DNA of 64,000 nt from Mesostigma viride. Taxonomy: Eukaryota; Streptophyta; Mesostigmatophyceae; Mesostigmatales; Mesostigmataceae. The stretch is from contig RPFO01000123.1 in assembly GCA_009746045.1 (NCBI GenBank), positions 36,001 through 100,000 on the forward strand, given 5' to 3'. Shown here one piece after another: positions 1-16,700 of the stretch (positions within the stretch are counted from its first letter, which is position 1; each line of letters opens with the position of its first letter). The position numbers and the translations under genes are program-made. Below the pieces are notes generated by a model that did no database searches, was not told the DNA's origin, and worked only from the letters and a program-made list of their open reading frames with translations.

Positions 1-20
1 CTATTGCTTATTTCTTCAAA

Positions 21-3000
21 CATGTACATGCACGCAAGGAGCGACTGCACACACACGTACATCCACCGCGCACGCAAGGGGCGGCTGCATACACACGTAC
101 ACACACCATGCACGCAAGGGGCGGCTGCACACACACGTACATCCACCGCGCACGCAAGGGGCGGCTGCACACACACGTACATACACCGCGCACGGAAGGG
201 ACGGCTGCACACACACGTACATCCACCGCGCACGCAAGGGGCGAGTGCACACACACGTACATCCACCGCGCACGCAAGGGGCGGCTGCACACACACGTAC
301 ATACACCGCGCACGGAAGGGACGCCTGCACACACACGTACATCCACCGCGCACGCAAGGGCCGGCTGCACACACACGTACATCCACCGCGCACGCAAGGG
401 CCGGCATGCACACACACGTACACACACCATGCACGCAAGGGCCGGCATGCGCACACACGTACACACACCATGCACGCAAGGGGCGGCTGCATACACACGT
501 ACACACACCATGCACGCAAGGGGCGGCTGCACACACACGTACATCCACCGTGCACGCAAGGGGCGAGTGCACACACACGTACATCCACCGCGCACGCAAG
601 GGGCGAGTGCACACACACGTACATCCACCGCGCACGCAAGGGGCGGCTGCACACACACGTACATCCACCGCGCACGCAAGGGGCCGGCTGCACTCAGATG
701 TACATACACCATGCACGCAAGGGGCGAGTGCACACACACGTACATCCACCGCGCACGCAAGGGGCGGCTGCACACACACGTACATCCACCGCGCACGCAA
801 GGGGCCGGCTGCACTCAGATGTACATACACCATGCACGCAAGGGGCGGCTGCACACACGTGTACATACACCATGCACGCAAGGGGCGGCTGCACACACAC
901 GTACATCCACCGTGCACGCAAGGGGCGGCTGCATACACACGTACACACACCATGCACGCAAGGGGCGGCTGCACACACACGTACATCCACCGTGCACGCA
1001 AGGGGCGAGTGCACACACACGTACATCCACCGCGCACGCAAGGGGCGAGTGCACACACACGTACATCCACCGCGCACGCAAGGGGCGGCTGCACACACAC
1101 GTACACACACCATGCACGCAAGGGCCGGCATGCACACACACGTACATCCACCGCGCACGCAAGGGGCAACTGCACACACGTGTACATACACCATGCACGC
1201 AAGGGGCGAGTGCACGCACACTTACACACACACCGCGCACGGAAGGGACGGCTGCACACAAACGTACATCCACCGCGCACGCAAGGGGCGGCTGCACACA
1301 CACGTACACACACCATGCACGCAAGGGCCGGCATGCACACACACGTACACACACCATGCACGCAAGGAGCGACTGCACACACACGTACATCCACCATGCA
1401 CGCAAGGAGCGACTGCACACACACGTACATACACCGCGCACGCAAGGGGCGGCTGCACACACACGTACACACACCATGCACGCAAGGGCCGGCATGCGCA
1501 CACACGTACACACACCATGCACGCAAGGAGCGACTGCACACACACGTACATACACCGCGCACGCAAGGGGCGGCTGCACACACACGTACACACACCATGC
1601 ACGCAAGGGGCGGCTGCACACACACGTACATCCACCGCGCACGCAAGGGCCGGCTGCACTCACATGTACATACACCATGCACGCAAGGGGCAACTGCATA
1701 CACATGTACATCCACCGCGCACGCAAGGGGCGGCTGCACACACACGTACACACACCATGCACGCAAGGGCCGGCATGCACACACACGTACACACACCATG
1801 CACGCAAGGAGCGACTGCACACACACGTACATCCACCGCGCACGCAAGGGGCGGCTGCATACACACGTACACACACCATGCACGCAAGGGGCGGCTGCAC
1901 ACACACGTACATCCACCGTGCACGCAAGGGGCGGCTGCACACACACGTACATACACCGCGCACGCAAGGGGCGAGTGCAAACACATGTACACACACCATG
2001 CACGCAAGGGCCGGCTGCACACACACGTACATACACCACGCACGGAAGGGACGGCTGCACTCACACGTACATCCACCGCGCACGCAAGGGGCGGCTGCAC
2101 ACACACGTACATCCACCGCGCACGCAAGGGGCGAGTGCACACACACGTACATCCACCGCGCACGCAAGGGGCGGCTGCACACACACGTACATACACCGCG
2201 CACGGAAGGGACGCCTGCACACACACGTACATCCACCGCGCACGCAAGGGCCGGCTGCACACACACGTACATCCACCGCGCACGCAAGGGCCGGCATGCA
2301 CACACACGTACACACACCATGCACGCAAGGGCCGGCATGCGCACACACGTACACACACCATGCACGCAAGGGGCGGCTGCATACACACGTACACACACCA
2401 TGCACGCAAGGGGCGGCTGCACACACACGTACATCCACCGTGCACGCAAGGGGCGAGTGCACACACACGTACATCCACCGCGCACGCAAGGGGCGAGTGC
2501 ACACACACGTACATCCACCGCGCACGCAAGGGGCGGCTGCACACACACGTACATCCACCGCGCACGCAAGGGGCCGGCTGCACTCAGATGTACATACACC
2601 ATGCACGCAAGGGGCGGCTGCACACACGTGTACATACACCATGCACGCAAGGGGCGAGTGCACGCACACTTACACACACACCGCGCACGCAAGGGACGCC
2701 TGCACACACACGTACACACACCATGCACGCAAGGGGCGGCTGCACACACACGTACATCCACCGCGCACGCAAGGGGCCGGCTGCACTCAGATGTACATAC
2801 ACCATGCACGCAAGGGGCGGCTGCACACACGTGTACATACACCATGCACGCAAGGGGCGAGTGCACGCACACTTACACACACACCGCGCACGCAAGGGAC
2901 GCCTGCACACACACGTACACACACCATGCACGCAAGGGGCGGCTGCACACACAAGTACATCCACCGCGCACGCAAGGGGCGGCTGCACTCACATGTACAT

Positions 3001-6000
3001 ACACCAGGCACGCAAGGGCAACTGCATACACATGTACATCCACCGCGCACGCAAGGGGCGGCTGCACACACACGTACACACACCATGCACGCAAGGGCCG
3101 GCATGCACACACACGTACACACACCATGCACGCAAGGAGCGACTGCACACACACGTACATACACCGCGCACGCAAGGGGCGGCTGCATACACACGTACAC
3201 ACACCATGCACGCAAGGGGCGGCTGCACACACACGTACATCCACCGTGCACGCAAGGGGCGAGTGCACACACACGTACATCCACCGCGCACGCAAGGGGC
3301 GAGTGCACACACACGTACATCCACCGCGCACGCAAGGGGCGGCTGCATACACACGTACACACACCATGCACGCAAGGGGCGGCTGCACACACACGTACAT
3401 CCACCGTGCACGCAAGGGGCGGCTGCACACACACGTACATACACCGCGCACGCAAGGGGCGAGTGCAAACACATGTACACACACCATGCACGCAAGGGCC
3501 GGCTGCACACACACGTACATACACCACGCACGGAAGGGACGGCTGCACTCACACGTACATCCACCGCGCACGCAAGGGGCGGCTGCACACACACGTACAT
3601 CCACCGCGCACGCAAGGGCGAGTGCACACACACGTACATCCACCGCGCACGCAAGGGGCGGCTGCACACACACGTACATACACCGCGCACGGAAGGGACG
3701 CCTGCACACACACGTACATCCACCGCGCACGCAAGGGCCGGCTGCACACACACGTACATCCACCGCGCACGCAAGGGCCGGCATGCACACACACGTACAC
3801 ACACCATGCACGCAAGGGCCGGCATGCGCACACACGTACACACACCATGCACGCAAGGGGCGGCTGCATACACACGTACACACACCATGCACGCAAGGGG
3901 CGGCTGCACACACACGTACATCCACCGTGCACGCAAGGGGCGAGTGCACACACACGTACATCCACCGCGCACGCAAGGGGCGAGTGCACACACACGTACA
4001 TCCACCGCGCACGCAAGGGGCGGCTGCACACACACGTACATCCACCGCGCACGCAAGGGGCCGGCTGCACTCAGATGTACATACACCATGCACGCAAGGG
4101 GCGGCTGCACACACGTGTACATACACCATGCACGCAAGGGGCGAGTGCACGCACACTTACACACACACCGCGCACGCAAGGGACGCCTGCACACACACGT
4201 ACACACACCATGCACGCAAGGGGCGGCTGCACACACACGTACATCCACCGCGCACGCAAGGGGCCGGCTGCACTCAGATGTACATACACCATGCACGCAA
4301 GGGGCGGCTGCACACACGTGTACATACACCATGCACGCAAGGGGCGAGTGCACGCACACTTACACACACACCGCGCACGCAAGGGACGCCTGCACACACA
4401 CGTACACACACCATGCACGCAAGGGGCGGCTGCACACACACGTACATCCACCGCGCACGCAAGGGGCGGCTGCACTCACATGTACATACACCAGGCACGC
4501 AAGGGGCAACTGCATACACATGTACATCCACCGCGCACGCAAGGGGCGGCTGCACACACACGTACACACACCATGCACGCAAGGGCCGGCATGCACACAC
4601 ACGTACACACACCATGCACGCAAGGAGCGACTGCACACACACGTACATACACCGCGCACGCAAGGGGCGGCTGCATACACACGTACACACACCATGCACG
4701 CAAGGGCCGGCTGCACACACACGTACATACACCACGCACGGAAGGGACGGCTGCACTCACACGTACATCCACCGCGCACGCAAGGGGCGAGTGCACACAC
4801 ACGTACATCCACCGCGCACGCAAGGGGCGAGTGCACACACACGTACATCCACCGCGCACGCAAGGGGCGGCTGCACACACACGTACACACACCATGCACG
4901 CAAGGGCCGGCATGCACACACACGTACATCCACCGTGCACGCAAGGGGCGAGTGCACGCACACTTACACACACACCGCGCACGCAAGGGACGCCTGCACA
5001 CACACGTACATCCACCATGCACGCAAGGGCCGGCTGCACACACACGTACATCCACCGCGCACGCAAGGGGCAACTGCACACACACGTACACACACCATGC
5101 ACGCAAGGGCCGGCATGCGCACACACGTACACACACCATGCACGCAAGGAGCGACTGCACACACACGTACATCCACCGCGCACGCAAGGGGCGGCTGCAT
5201 ACACACGTACACACACCATGCACGCAAGGGGCGGCTGCACACACACGTACATCCACCGTGCACGCAATGGGCGAGTGCACACACACGTACATCCACCGCG
5301 CACGCAAGGGGCGAGTGCACACACACGTACATACACCGCGCACGCAAGGGGCGGCTGCACACACACGTACATCTACCATGCACGCAAGGAGCGGCTGCAC
5401 TCACATGTACATACACCATGCACGCAAGGGGCGAGTGCACGCACACTTACACACACACCGTGCACGCAAGGGCCGGCTGCACACACACGTACATCCACCA
5501 TGCACGCAAGGGCCGGCTGCACACACACGTACATCCACCGCGCACGCAAGGGGCAACTGCACACACACGTACACACACCATGCACGGAAGGGACGGCTGC
5601 ACACAAACGTACATCCACCGCGCACGCAAGGGCCGGCTGCACTCACATGTACATACACCATGCACGCAAGGGGCCGGCTGCACTCACATGTACATACACC
5701 ATGCACGCAAGGGGCGGCTGCACACACATGTACATACACCATGCACGCAAGGGGCGGCTGCACACACACGTACATCCACCGCGCACGCAAGGGGCAACTG
5801 CACACACACGTACACACACCATGCACGGAAGGGGCCGCTGCACACACATGTACACACACCATGCACGCAAGGGGCGGCTGCATACACACGTACACACACC
5901 ATGCACGCAAGGGGCGGCTGCACACACACGTACATCCACCGTGCACGCAAGGGGCGAGTGCACACACACGTACATCCACCGCGCACGCAAGGGGCGAGTG

Positions 6001-9000
6001 CACACACACGTACATCCACCGCGCACGCAAGGGGCGAGTGCACACACACGTACATCCACCGCGCACGCAAGGGGCGGCTGCACACACACGTACATCCACC
6101 GCGCACGCAAGGGGCCGGCTGCACTCAGATGTACATACACCATGCACGCAAGGGGCGGCTGCACACACGTGTACATACACCATGCACGCAAGGGGCGAGT
6201 GCACGCACACTTACACACACACCGCGCACGCAAGGGACGCCTGCACACACACGTACACACACCATGCACGCAAGGGGCGGCTGCACACACACGTACATCC
6301 ACCGCGCACGCAAGGGGCGGCTGCATACACACGTACACACACCATGCACGCAAGGGGCGGCTGCACACACACGTACATCCACCGTGCACGCAAGGGGCGA
6401 GTGCACACACACGTACATCCACCGCGCACGCAAGGGGCGAGTGCACACACACGTACATACACCGCGCACGCAAGGGGCGGCTGCACACACACGTACACAC
6501 ACCATGCACGCAAGGAGCGACTGCACACACACGTACATACACCGCGCACGCAAGGGGCGGCTGCACACACACGTACACACACCATGCACGCAAGGGGCGG
6601 CTGCACACACACGTACATCCACCGCGCACGCAAGGGGCGGCTGCACTCACATGTACATACACCATGCACGCAAGGGGCAACTGCATACACATGTACATCC
6701 ACCGCGCACGCAAGGGGCGGCTGCACACACACGTACACACACCATGCACGCAAGGGCCGGCATGCACACACACGTACACACACCATGCACGCAAGGAGCG
6801 ACTGCACACACACGTACATACACCGCGCACGCAAGGGGCGGCTGCATACACACGTACACACACCATGCACGCAAGGGGCGGCTGCACACACACGTACATC
6901 CACCGTGCACGCAAGGGGCGGCTGCACACACACGTACATACACCGCGCACGCAAGGGGCGAGTGCAAACACATGTACACACACCATGCACGCAAGGGCCG
7001 GCTGCACACACACATACACACACCATGCACGCAAGGAGCGACTGCACACACACGTACATACACCGCGCACGCAAGGGGCGGCTGCACACACACGTACACA
7101 CACCATGCACGCAAGGGGCGGCTGCACACACACGTACATCCACCGCGCACGCAAGGGGCGGCTGCACTCACATGTACATACACCATGCACGCAAGGGGCA
7201 ACTGCATACACATGTACATCCACCGCGCACGCAAGGGGCGGCTGCACACACACGTACACACACCATGCACGCAAGGGCCGGCATGCACACACACGTACAC
7301 ACACCATGCACGCAAGGAGCGACTGCACACACACGTACATACACCGCGCACGCAAGGGGCGGCTGCATACACACGTACACACACCATGCACGCAAGGGGC
7401 GGCTGCACACACACGTACATCCACCGTGCACGCAAGGGGCGGCTGCACACACACGTACATACACCGCGCACGCAAGGGGCGAGTGCAAACACATGTACAC
7501 ACACCATGCACGCAAGGGCCGGCTGCACACACACGTACATACACCACGCACGGAAGGGACGGCTGCACTCTCACGTACATCCACCGCGCACGCAAGGGGC
7601 GAGTGCACACACACGTACATCCACCGCGCACGCAAGGGGCGAGTGCACACACACGTACATCCACCGCGCACGCAAGGGGCGGCTGCACACACACGTACAC
7701 ACACCATGCACGCAAGGGCCGGCATGCACACACACGTACATCCACCGTGCACGCAAGGGGCGAGTGCACGCACACTTACACACACACCGCGCACGCAAGG
7801 GGCGGCTGCATACACACGTACATCCACCATGCACGCAAGGGCCGGCTGCACACACACGTACATCCACCGCGCACGCAAGGGGCAACTGCACACACACGTA
7901 CACACACCATGCACGCAAGGGCCGGCATGCGCACATACGTACACACACCATGCACGCAAGGAGCGACTGCACACACACGTACATCCACCGCGCACGCAAG
8001 GGGCGGCTGCATACACACGTACACACACCATGCACGCAAGGGGCGGCTGCACACACACGTACATCCACCGTGCACGCAAGGGGCGAGTGCACACACACGT
8101 ACATCCACCGCGCACGCAAGGGGCGAGTGCACACACACGTACATACACCGCGCACGCAAGGGGCGGCTGCACACACACGTACATCTACCATGCACGCAAG
8201 GAGCGGCTGCACTCACATGTACATACACCATGCACGCAAGGGGCGAGTGCACGCACACTTACACACACACCGTGCACGCAAGGGCCGGCTGCACACACAC
8301 GTACATCCACCATGCACGCAAGGGCCGGCTGCACACACACGTACATCCACCGCGCACGCAAGGGGCAACTGCACACACACGTACACACACCATGCACGGA
8401 AGGGACGGCTGCACACAAACGTACATCCACCGCGCATGCAAGGGCCGGCTGCACTCACATGTACATACACCATGCACGCAAGGGGCCGGCTGCACTCACA
8501 TGTACATACACCATGCACGCAAGGGGCGGCTGCACACACATGTACATACACCATGCACGCAAGGGGCGGCTGCACACACACGTACATCCACCGCGCACGC
8601 AAGGGGCAACTGCACACACACGTACACACACCATGCACGGAAGGGGCCGCTGCACACACATGTACACACACCATGCACGCAAGGGGCGGCTGCATACACA
8701 CGTACACACACCATGCACGCAAGGGGCGGCTGCACCCACACGTACATCCACCGTGCACGCAAGGGGCGAGTGCACACACACGTACATCCACCGCGCACGC
8801 AAGGGGCGAGTGCACACACACGTACATACACCGCGCACGCAAGGGGGGCTGCACACACACGTACACACACCATGCACGCAAGGGCCGGCATGCACACACA
8901 CGTACATCCACCGCGCACACAAGGGGCAACTGCACACACACGTACACACACCATGCACGGAAGGGACGGCTGCACTCACATGTACATACACCATGCACGC

Positions 9001-12000
9001 AAGGGGCCGGCTGCACTCACATGTACATACACCATGCACGCAAGGGGCGGCTGCACACACGTGTACATACACCATGCACGCAAGGGGCGAGTGCACGCAC
9101 ACTTACACACACACCGCGCACGGAAGGGACGGCTGCACACAAACGTACATCCACCGCGCACGCAAGGGGCGGCTGCACACACACGTACACACACCATGCA
9201 CGCAAGGGCCGGCATGCACACACACGTACACACACCATGCACGCAAGGAGCGACTGCACACACACGTACATACACCGCGCACGCAAGGGGCGGCTGCATA
9301 CACACGTACACACACCATGCACGCAAGGGGCGGCTGCACACACACGTACATCCACCGTGCACGCAAGGGGCGAGTGCACACACACGTACATCCACCGCGC
9401 ACGCAAGGGGCGAGTGCACACACACGTACATCCACCGCGCACGCAAGGGGCGAGTGCACACACACGTACATCCACCGCGCACGCAAGGGGCGGCTGCACA
9501 CACACGTACATCCACCGCGCACGCAAGGGGCCGGCTGCACTCAGATGTACATACACCATGCACGCAAGGGGCGGCTGCACACACGTGTACATACACCATG
9601 CACGCAAGGGGCGAGTGCACGCACACTTACACACACACCGCGCACGCAAGGGACGCCTGCACACACACGTACACACACCATGCACGCAAGGGGCGGCTGC
9701 ACACACACGTACATCCACCGCGCACGCAAGGGGCGGCTGCACTCACATGTACATACACCAGGCACGCAAGGGGCAACTGCATACACATGTACATCCACCG
9801 CGCACGCAAGGGGCGGCTGCACACACACGTACACACACCATGCACGCAAGGGCCGGCATGCACACACACGTACACACACCATGCACGCAAGGAGCGACTG
9901 CACACACACGTACATACACCGCGCACGCAAGGGGCGGCTGCATACACACGTACACACACCATGCACGCAAGGGGCGGCTGCACACACACGTACATCCACC
10001 GTGCACGCAAGGGACGCCTGCACACACACGTACATCCACCGCGCACGCAAGGGGCGAGTGCACACACACGTACATCCACCGCGCACGCAAGGGGCGGCTG
10101 CACACACACGTACATCCACCGCGCACGCAAGGGGCCGGCTGCACTCAGATGTACATACACCATGCACGCAAGGGGCGAGTGCACGCACACGTACATCCAC
10201 CGCGCACGCAAGGGGCGGCTGCACACACACGTACATACACCGCGCACGGAAGGGACGGCTGCACACAAACGTACATCCACCGCGCACGCAAGGGGCGGCT
10301 GCACACACACGTACACACACCATGCACGCAAGGGCCGGCATGCACACACACGTACACACACCATGCACGCAAGGAGCGACTGCACACACACGTACATACA
10401 CCGCGCACGCAAGGGGCGGCTGCATACACACGTACACACACCATGCACGCAAGGGGCGGCTGCACACACACGTACATCCACCGTGCACGCAAGGGGCGAG
10501 TGCACACACACGTACATCCACCGCGCACGCAAGGGGCGAGTGCACACACACGTACATCCACCGCGCACGCAAGGGGCGGCTGCACACACACGTACATCCA
10601 CCGCGCACGCAAGGGGCCGGCTGCACTCAGATGTACATACACCATGCACGCAAGGGGCGGCTGCACACACGTGTACATACACCATGCACGCAAGGGGCGA
10701 GTGCACGCACACTTACACACACACCGCGCACGCAAGGGACGCCTGCACACACACGTACACACACCATGCACGCAAGGGGCGGCTGCACACACACGTACAT
10801 CCACCGCGCACGCAAGGGGCGGCTGCATACACACGTACACACACCATGCACGCAAGGGGCGGCTGCACACACACGTACATCCACCGTGCACGCAAGGGGC
10901 GAGTGCACACACACGTACATCCACCGCGCACGCAAGGGGCGAGTGCACACACACGTACATACACCGCGCACGCAAGGGGCGGCTGCACACACACGTACAC
11001 ACACCATGCACGCAAGGAGCGACTGCACACACACGTACATACACCGCGCACGCAAGGGGCGGCTGCACACACACGTACACACACCATGCACGCAAGGGGC
11101 GGCTGCACACACACGTACATCCACCGCGCACGCAAGGGGCGGCTGCACTCACATGTACATACACCATGCACGCAAGGGGCAACTGCATACACATGTACAT
11201 CCACCGCGCACGCAAGGGGCGGCTGCACACACACGTACACACACCATGCACGCAAGGGCCGGCATGCACACACACGTACACACACCATGCACGCAAGGAG
11301 CGACTGCACACACACGTACATACACCGCGCACGCAAGGGGCGGCTGCATACACACGTACACACACCATGCACGCAAGGGGCGGCTGCACACACACGTACA
11401 TCCACCGTGCACGCAAGGGGCGGCTGCACACACACGTACATACACCGCGCACGCAAGGGGCGAGTGCAAACACATGTACACACACCATGCACGCAAGGGC
11501 CGGCTGCACACACACGTACACACACCATGCACGCAAGGAGCGACTGCACACACACGTACATACACCGCGCACGCAAGGGGCGGCTGCACACACACGTACA
11601 CACACCATGCACGCAAGGGGCGGCTGCACACACACGTACATCCACCGCGCACGCAAGGGGCGGCTGCACTCACATGTACATACACCATGCACGCAAGGGG
11701 CAACTGCATACACATGTACATCCACCGCGCACGCAAGGGGCGGCTGCACACACACGTACACACACCATGCACGCAAGGGCCGGCATGCACACACACGTAC
11801 ACACACCATGCACGCAAGGAGCGACTGCACACACACGTACATACACCGCGCACGCAAGGGGCGGCTGCATACACACGTACACACACCATGCACGCAAGGG
11901 GCGGCTGCACACACACGTACATCCACCGTGCACGCAAGGGGCGGCTGCACACACACGTACATACACCGCGCACGCAAGGGGCGAGTGCAAACACATGTAC

Positions 12001-15000
12001 ACACACCATGCACGCAAGGGCCGGCTGCACACACACGTACATACACCACGCACGGAAGGGACGGCTGCACTCACACGTACATCCACCGCGCACGCAAGGG
12101 GCGAGTGCACACACACGTACATCCACCGCGCACGCAAGGGGCGAGTGCACACACACGTACATCCACCGCGCACGCAAGGGGCGGCTGCACACACACGTAC
12201 ACACACCATGCACGCAAGGGCCGGCATGCACACACACGTACATCCACCGTGCACGCAAGGGCGAGTGCACGCACACTTACACACACACCGCGCACGCAAG
12301 GGACGCCTGCACACACACGTACATCCACCATGCACGCAAGGGGCCGGCTGCACTCACATGTACATACACCATGCACGCAAGGGGCGGCTGCACACACGTG
12401 TACATACACCATGCACGCAAGGGGCGAGTGCACGCACACTTACACACACACCACGCACGCAAGGGACGCCTGCACACACACGTACATCCACCATGCACGC
12501 AAGGGCCGGCTGCACACACACGCACATCCACCGCGCACGCAAGGGGCAACTGCACACACACGTACACACACCATGCACGCTTGGGGCGACGGCACTCACA
12601 CGTACATCCACTGCGCACGCACGGGGCGACTGCACACACATGTACATACACCATGCACGCAAGGGGCGGCTGCACACACACGTACATACACCATGCACAC
12701 AAGGGGCGAATGCAAACACATGTACATACACCATGCACGCAAGGGCCGGCATGCACAGAAACGTACATACAACGCGCACGCAAGGGGCAACTGCACACAC
12801 ACGTACACACACCATGCACGGAAGGGACAGCTGCACTCACATGTACACACACAAAGCACGCAAGGGGCGGCTGCACACACACGTACATACACCGCGCACG
12901 CAAGGGGCGAGTGCAAACACATGTACATACACCGCGCACGCAAGGGGCAACTGCCCACACATGTACATACACTGCGCACGCAAGGGGCAGCTGCACTCAC
13001 ACGTACATACACCGCGCACGCAAGGGCCGGTTGCACACACACGTACACACACCATGCACGCAAGGGGCGGCTGCACACACACGTACACACACCATGCACG
13101 GAAGGGGCGGCTGCACACACATGTACATACACCATGCACGGAAGGGACGGCTGCACGCACACTTACACACACACCGCGCACGCAAGGGACGCCTGCACAC
13201 ACACGTACATCCACCATGCACGCAAGGGCCGGCTGCACACACACGTACATCCACCGCGCACGCAAGGGGCAACTGCACACACACGTACACACACCATGCA
13301 CGCTTGGGGCGACGGCACTCTCATGTACATACACCGCGCACGCAAGGGGCCCGCTGCACTCACATGTACATACACCATGCACGCAAGGGGCGGCTGCACA
13401 CACACTTACACACACCGCGCACGCAAGGGGCGGCTGCACACACACTTACACACACACCGCGTACGCAAGGGACGCCTGCACACACACGTACATCCACCAT
13501 GCACGCAAGGGCCGGCTGCACACAAACGTACATCCACCGCGCACGCAAGGGGCGGCTGCACTCACATGTACATACACCATGCACGCAAGGGGCCGGCTGC
13601 ACTCACATGTATACATACACTGCGCACGCAAGGGGCGGCTGCACACACATGTACATACACCATGCACGCAAGGGGCGAGTGCACGCACACTTACACACAC
13701 ACCGCGCACGCAAGGGACGCCTGCACACACACGTACATACACCATGCACGCAAGGGGCCGGCTGCACTCACATGTACATACACCATGCACGCAAGGGGCG
13801 GCTGCACACACGTGTACATACACCATGCACGCAAGGGGCGAGTGCACGCACACTTACACACACACCGCGCACGCAAGGGACGCCTGCACACACACGTACA
13901 TCCACCATGCACGCAAGGGCCGGCTGCACACACACGCACATCCACCGCGCACGCAAGGGGCAACTGCACACACACGTACACACACCATGCACGCTTGGGG
14001 CGACGGCACTCACACGTACATCCACTGCGCACGCACGGGGCGACTGCACACACATGTACATACACCATGCACGCAAGGGGCGGCAGCACACACACGTACA
14101 TACACCATGCACACAAGGGGCGAATGCAAACACATGTACATACACCATGCACGCAAGGGCCGGCATGCACAGAAACGTACATACAACGCGCACGCAAGGG
14201 GCAACTGCACACACACGTACACACACCATGCACGGAAGGGACAGCTGCACTCACATGTACACACACAAAGCACGCAAGGGGCGGCTGCACACACACGTAC
14301 ATACACCGCGCACGCAAGGGGCGAGTGCAAACACATGTACATACACCGCGCACGCAAGGGGCAACTGCCCACACATGTACATACACTGCGCACGCAAGGG
14401 GCAGCTGCACTCACACGTACATACACCGCGCACGCAAGGGCCGGTTGCACACACACGTACACACACCATGCACGCAAGGGGCAACTGCACACACACGTAC
14501 ACACACCATGCACGGAAGGGGCGGCTGCACACACATGTACATACACCATGCACGGAAGGGACGGCTGCACGCACACTTACACACACACCGCGCACGCAAG
14601 GGACGCCTGCACACACACGTACATCCACCATGCACGCAAGGGCCGGCTGCACACACACGTACATCCACCGCGCACGCAAGGGGCAACTGCACACACACGT
14701 ACACACACCATGCACGCTTGGGGCGACGGCACTCACATGTACATACACCGCGCACGCAAGGGGCGGCTGCACTCACATGTACATACACCATGCACGCAAG
14801 GGGCCGGCTGCACTCACATGTATACATACACTGCGCACGCAAGGGGCGGCTGCACACACATGTACATACACCATGCACGCAAGGGGCGAGTGCACGCACA
14901 CTTACACACACACCGCGCACGCAAGGGACGCCTGCACACACACGTACATCCACCATGCACGCAAGGGGCCGGCTGCACTCACATGTACATACACTGCGCA

Positions 15001-16700
15001 CGCAAGGGGCGGCTGCACACACGTGTACATACACCATGCACGCAAGGGGCGAGTGCACGCACACTTACACACACACCGCGCACGCAAGGGACGCCTGCAC
15101 ACACACGTACATCCACCATGCACGCAAGGGCCGGCTGCACACACACTTACACACACACCGCGCACGCAAGGGACGCCTGCACACACACGTACATCCACCA
15201 TGCACGCAAGGGCCGGCTGCACACACACGCACATCCACCGCGCACGCAAGGGGCAACTGCACACACACGTACACACACCATGCACGCTTGGGGCGACGGC
15301 ACTCACACGTACATCCACTGCGCACGCACGGGGCGACTGCACACACATGTACATACACCATGCACGCAAGGGGCGGCTGCACACACACGTACATACACCA
15401 TGCACACAAGGGGCGAATGCAAACACATGTACATACACCATGCACGCAAGGGCCGGCATGCACAGAAACGTACATACAACGCGCACGCAAGGGGCAACTG
15501 CACACACACGTACACACACCATGCACGGAAGGGACAGCTGCACTCACATGTACACACACAAAGCACGCAAGGGGCGGCTGCACACACACGTACATACACC
15601 GCGCACGTGCAAGGGGCGAGTGCAAACACATGTACATACACCGCGCACGCAAGGGGCAACTGCCCACACATGTACATACACTGCGCACGCAAGGGGCAGC
15701 TGCACTCACACGTACATCCACCGCGCACGCAAGGGCCGGCTGCACTCACATGTACACACACCATGCACGCAAGGGGCGGCTGCACACACATGTACATACA
15801 CCGCGCACGTAGATCCACCGCGCACGCAAGGGACGGCTACCCACACACGTACATCCACTGCGCACGCACGGGTCGACTGCACACACATGTACATACACCA
15901 TGCACGCAAGGGGCGGCTGCACACACATGTACATCCACCGCGCACGCAAGGGGCGAGTGCAAACACATGTACATACACCGCGCACGCAAGGGGCAACTGC
16001 CCACACATGTACATACACCGCGCACGCAAGGGCCGGCTGCACTCACATGTACATACACCGCGCACGCAAGGGGCGACTGCAAACACATGTACATACACCG
16101 CGCACGCAAGGGGCAACTGCCCACACATGTACATCCACCGCGCACGCAAGGGCCGGCTGCACTCACATGTACATACACCGCGCATGCAAGTGGCGGCTGC
16201 ACACACACGTACACACACCATGCACGCAATGGGCGAGTGCAAACACATGTACATACACCGCGCACGCAAGGGGCAACTGCCCACACATGTACATCCACCG
16301 CGCACGCAAGGGCCGGCTGCACACACATGTACATACACCATGCAGGCAAGGACAAGGATGCACACACATGTACACACACCATGCACGCAAGGGCCGGCTG
16401 CTCACACATGTACATACACCATGCACGCAAGGGGCGGCTGCACACACATGTACATACACCGCGCACGCAAGGGGCAACTGCCCACACATGTACATCCACC
16501 GCGCACGCAAGGGTCGGCTGCACTCACATGTACATACTCGCGCACGCAAGGGGCGGCTGCACACACAGGTACACACACCATGCACGCAAGGGCCGGCATG
16601 CACACACACGTACATACACCGCGCACGCAAGGGGCGGCTGCACAGAAACGTACACACACCGCGCACGCAAGGGCCGGCTGCACGTGTACACACCTTGCAC
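21..16700. repeat. 40-bp minisatellite array, about 415 units
   Basis: The core motif CACGCAAGGGGCGGCTGCAC recurs every 40 bases from the left edge to about 16,700, with occasional 39- or 41-base units such as those carrying GGCCGGCATGC. The second half of each unit varies among three versions ending ATCCACCGCG, ATACACCGCG or ACACACCATG. Because 40 leaves remainder 1 on division by 3, three units form one 120-base cycle, so all three plus frames read the same 40-residue His/Thr/Arg/Cys-rich peptide in rotation and none meets a stop for more than 15 kb. These ORFs are therefore a consequence of unit length and not evidence of a gene. The first 20 bases of the window lie outside the array. Confidence 0.95.

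Noticed and set aside
21-16700. CRISPR-like array
   Set aside because: Units are contiguous 40-bp repeats with no unique spacers, and no cas genes are present; the context is eukaryotic.
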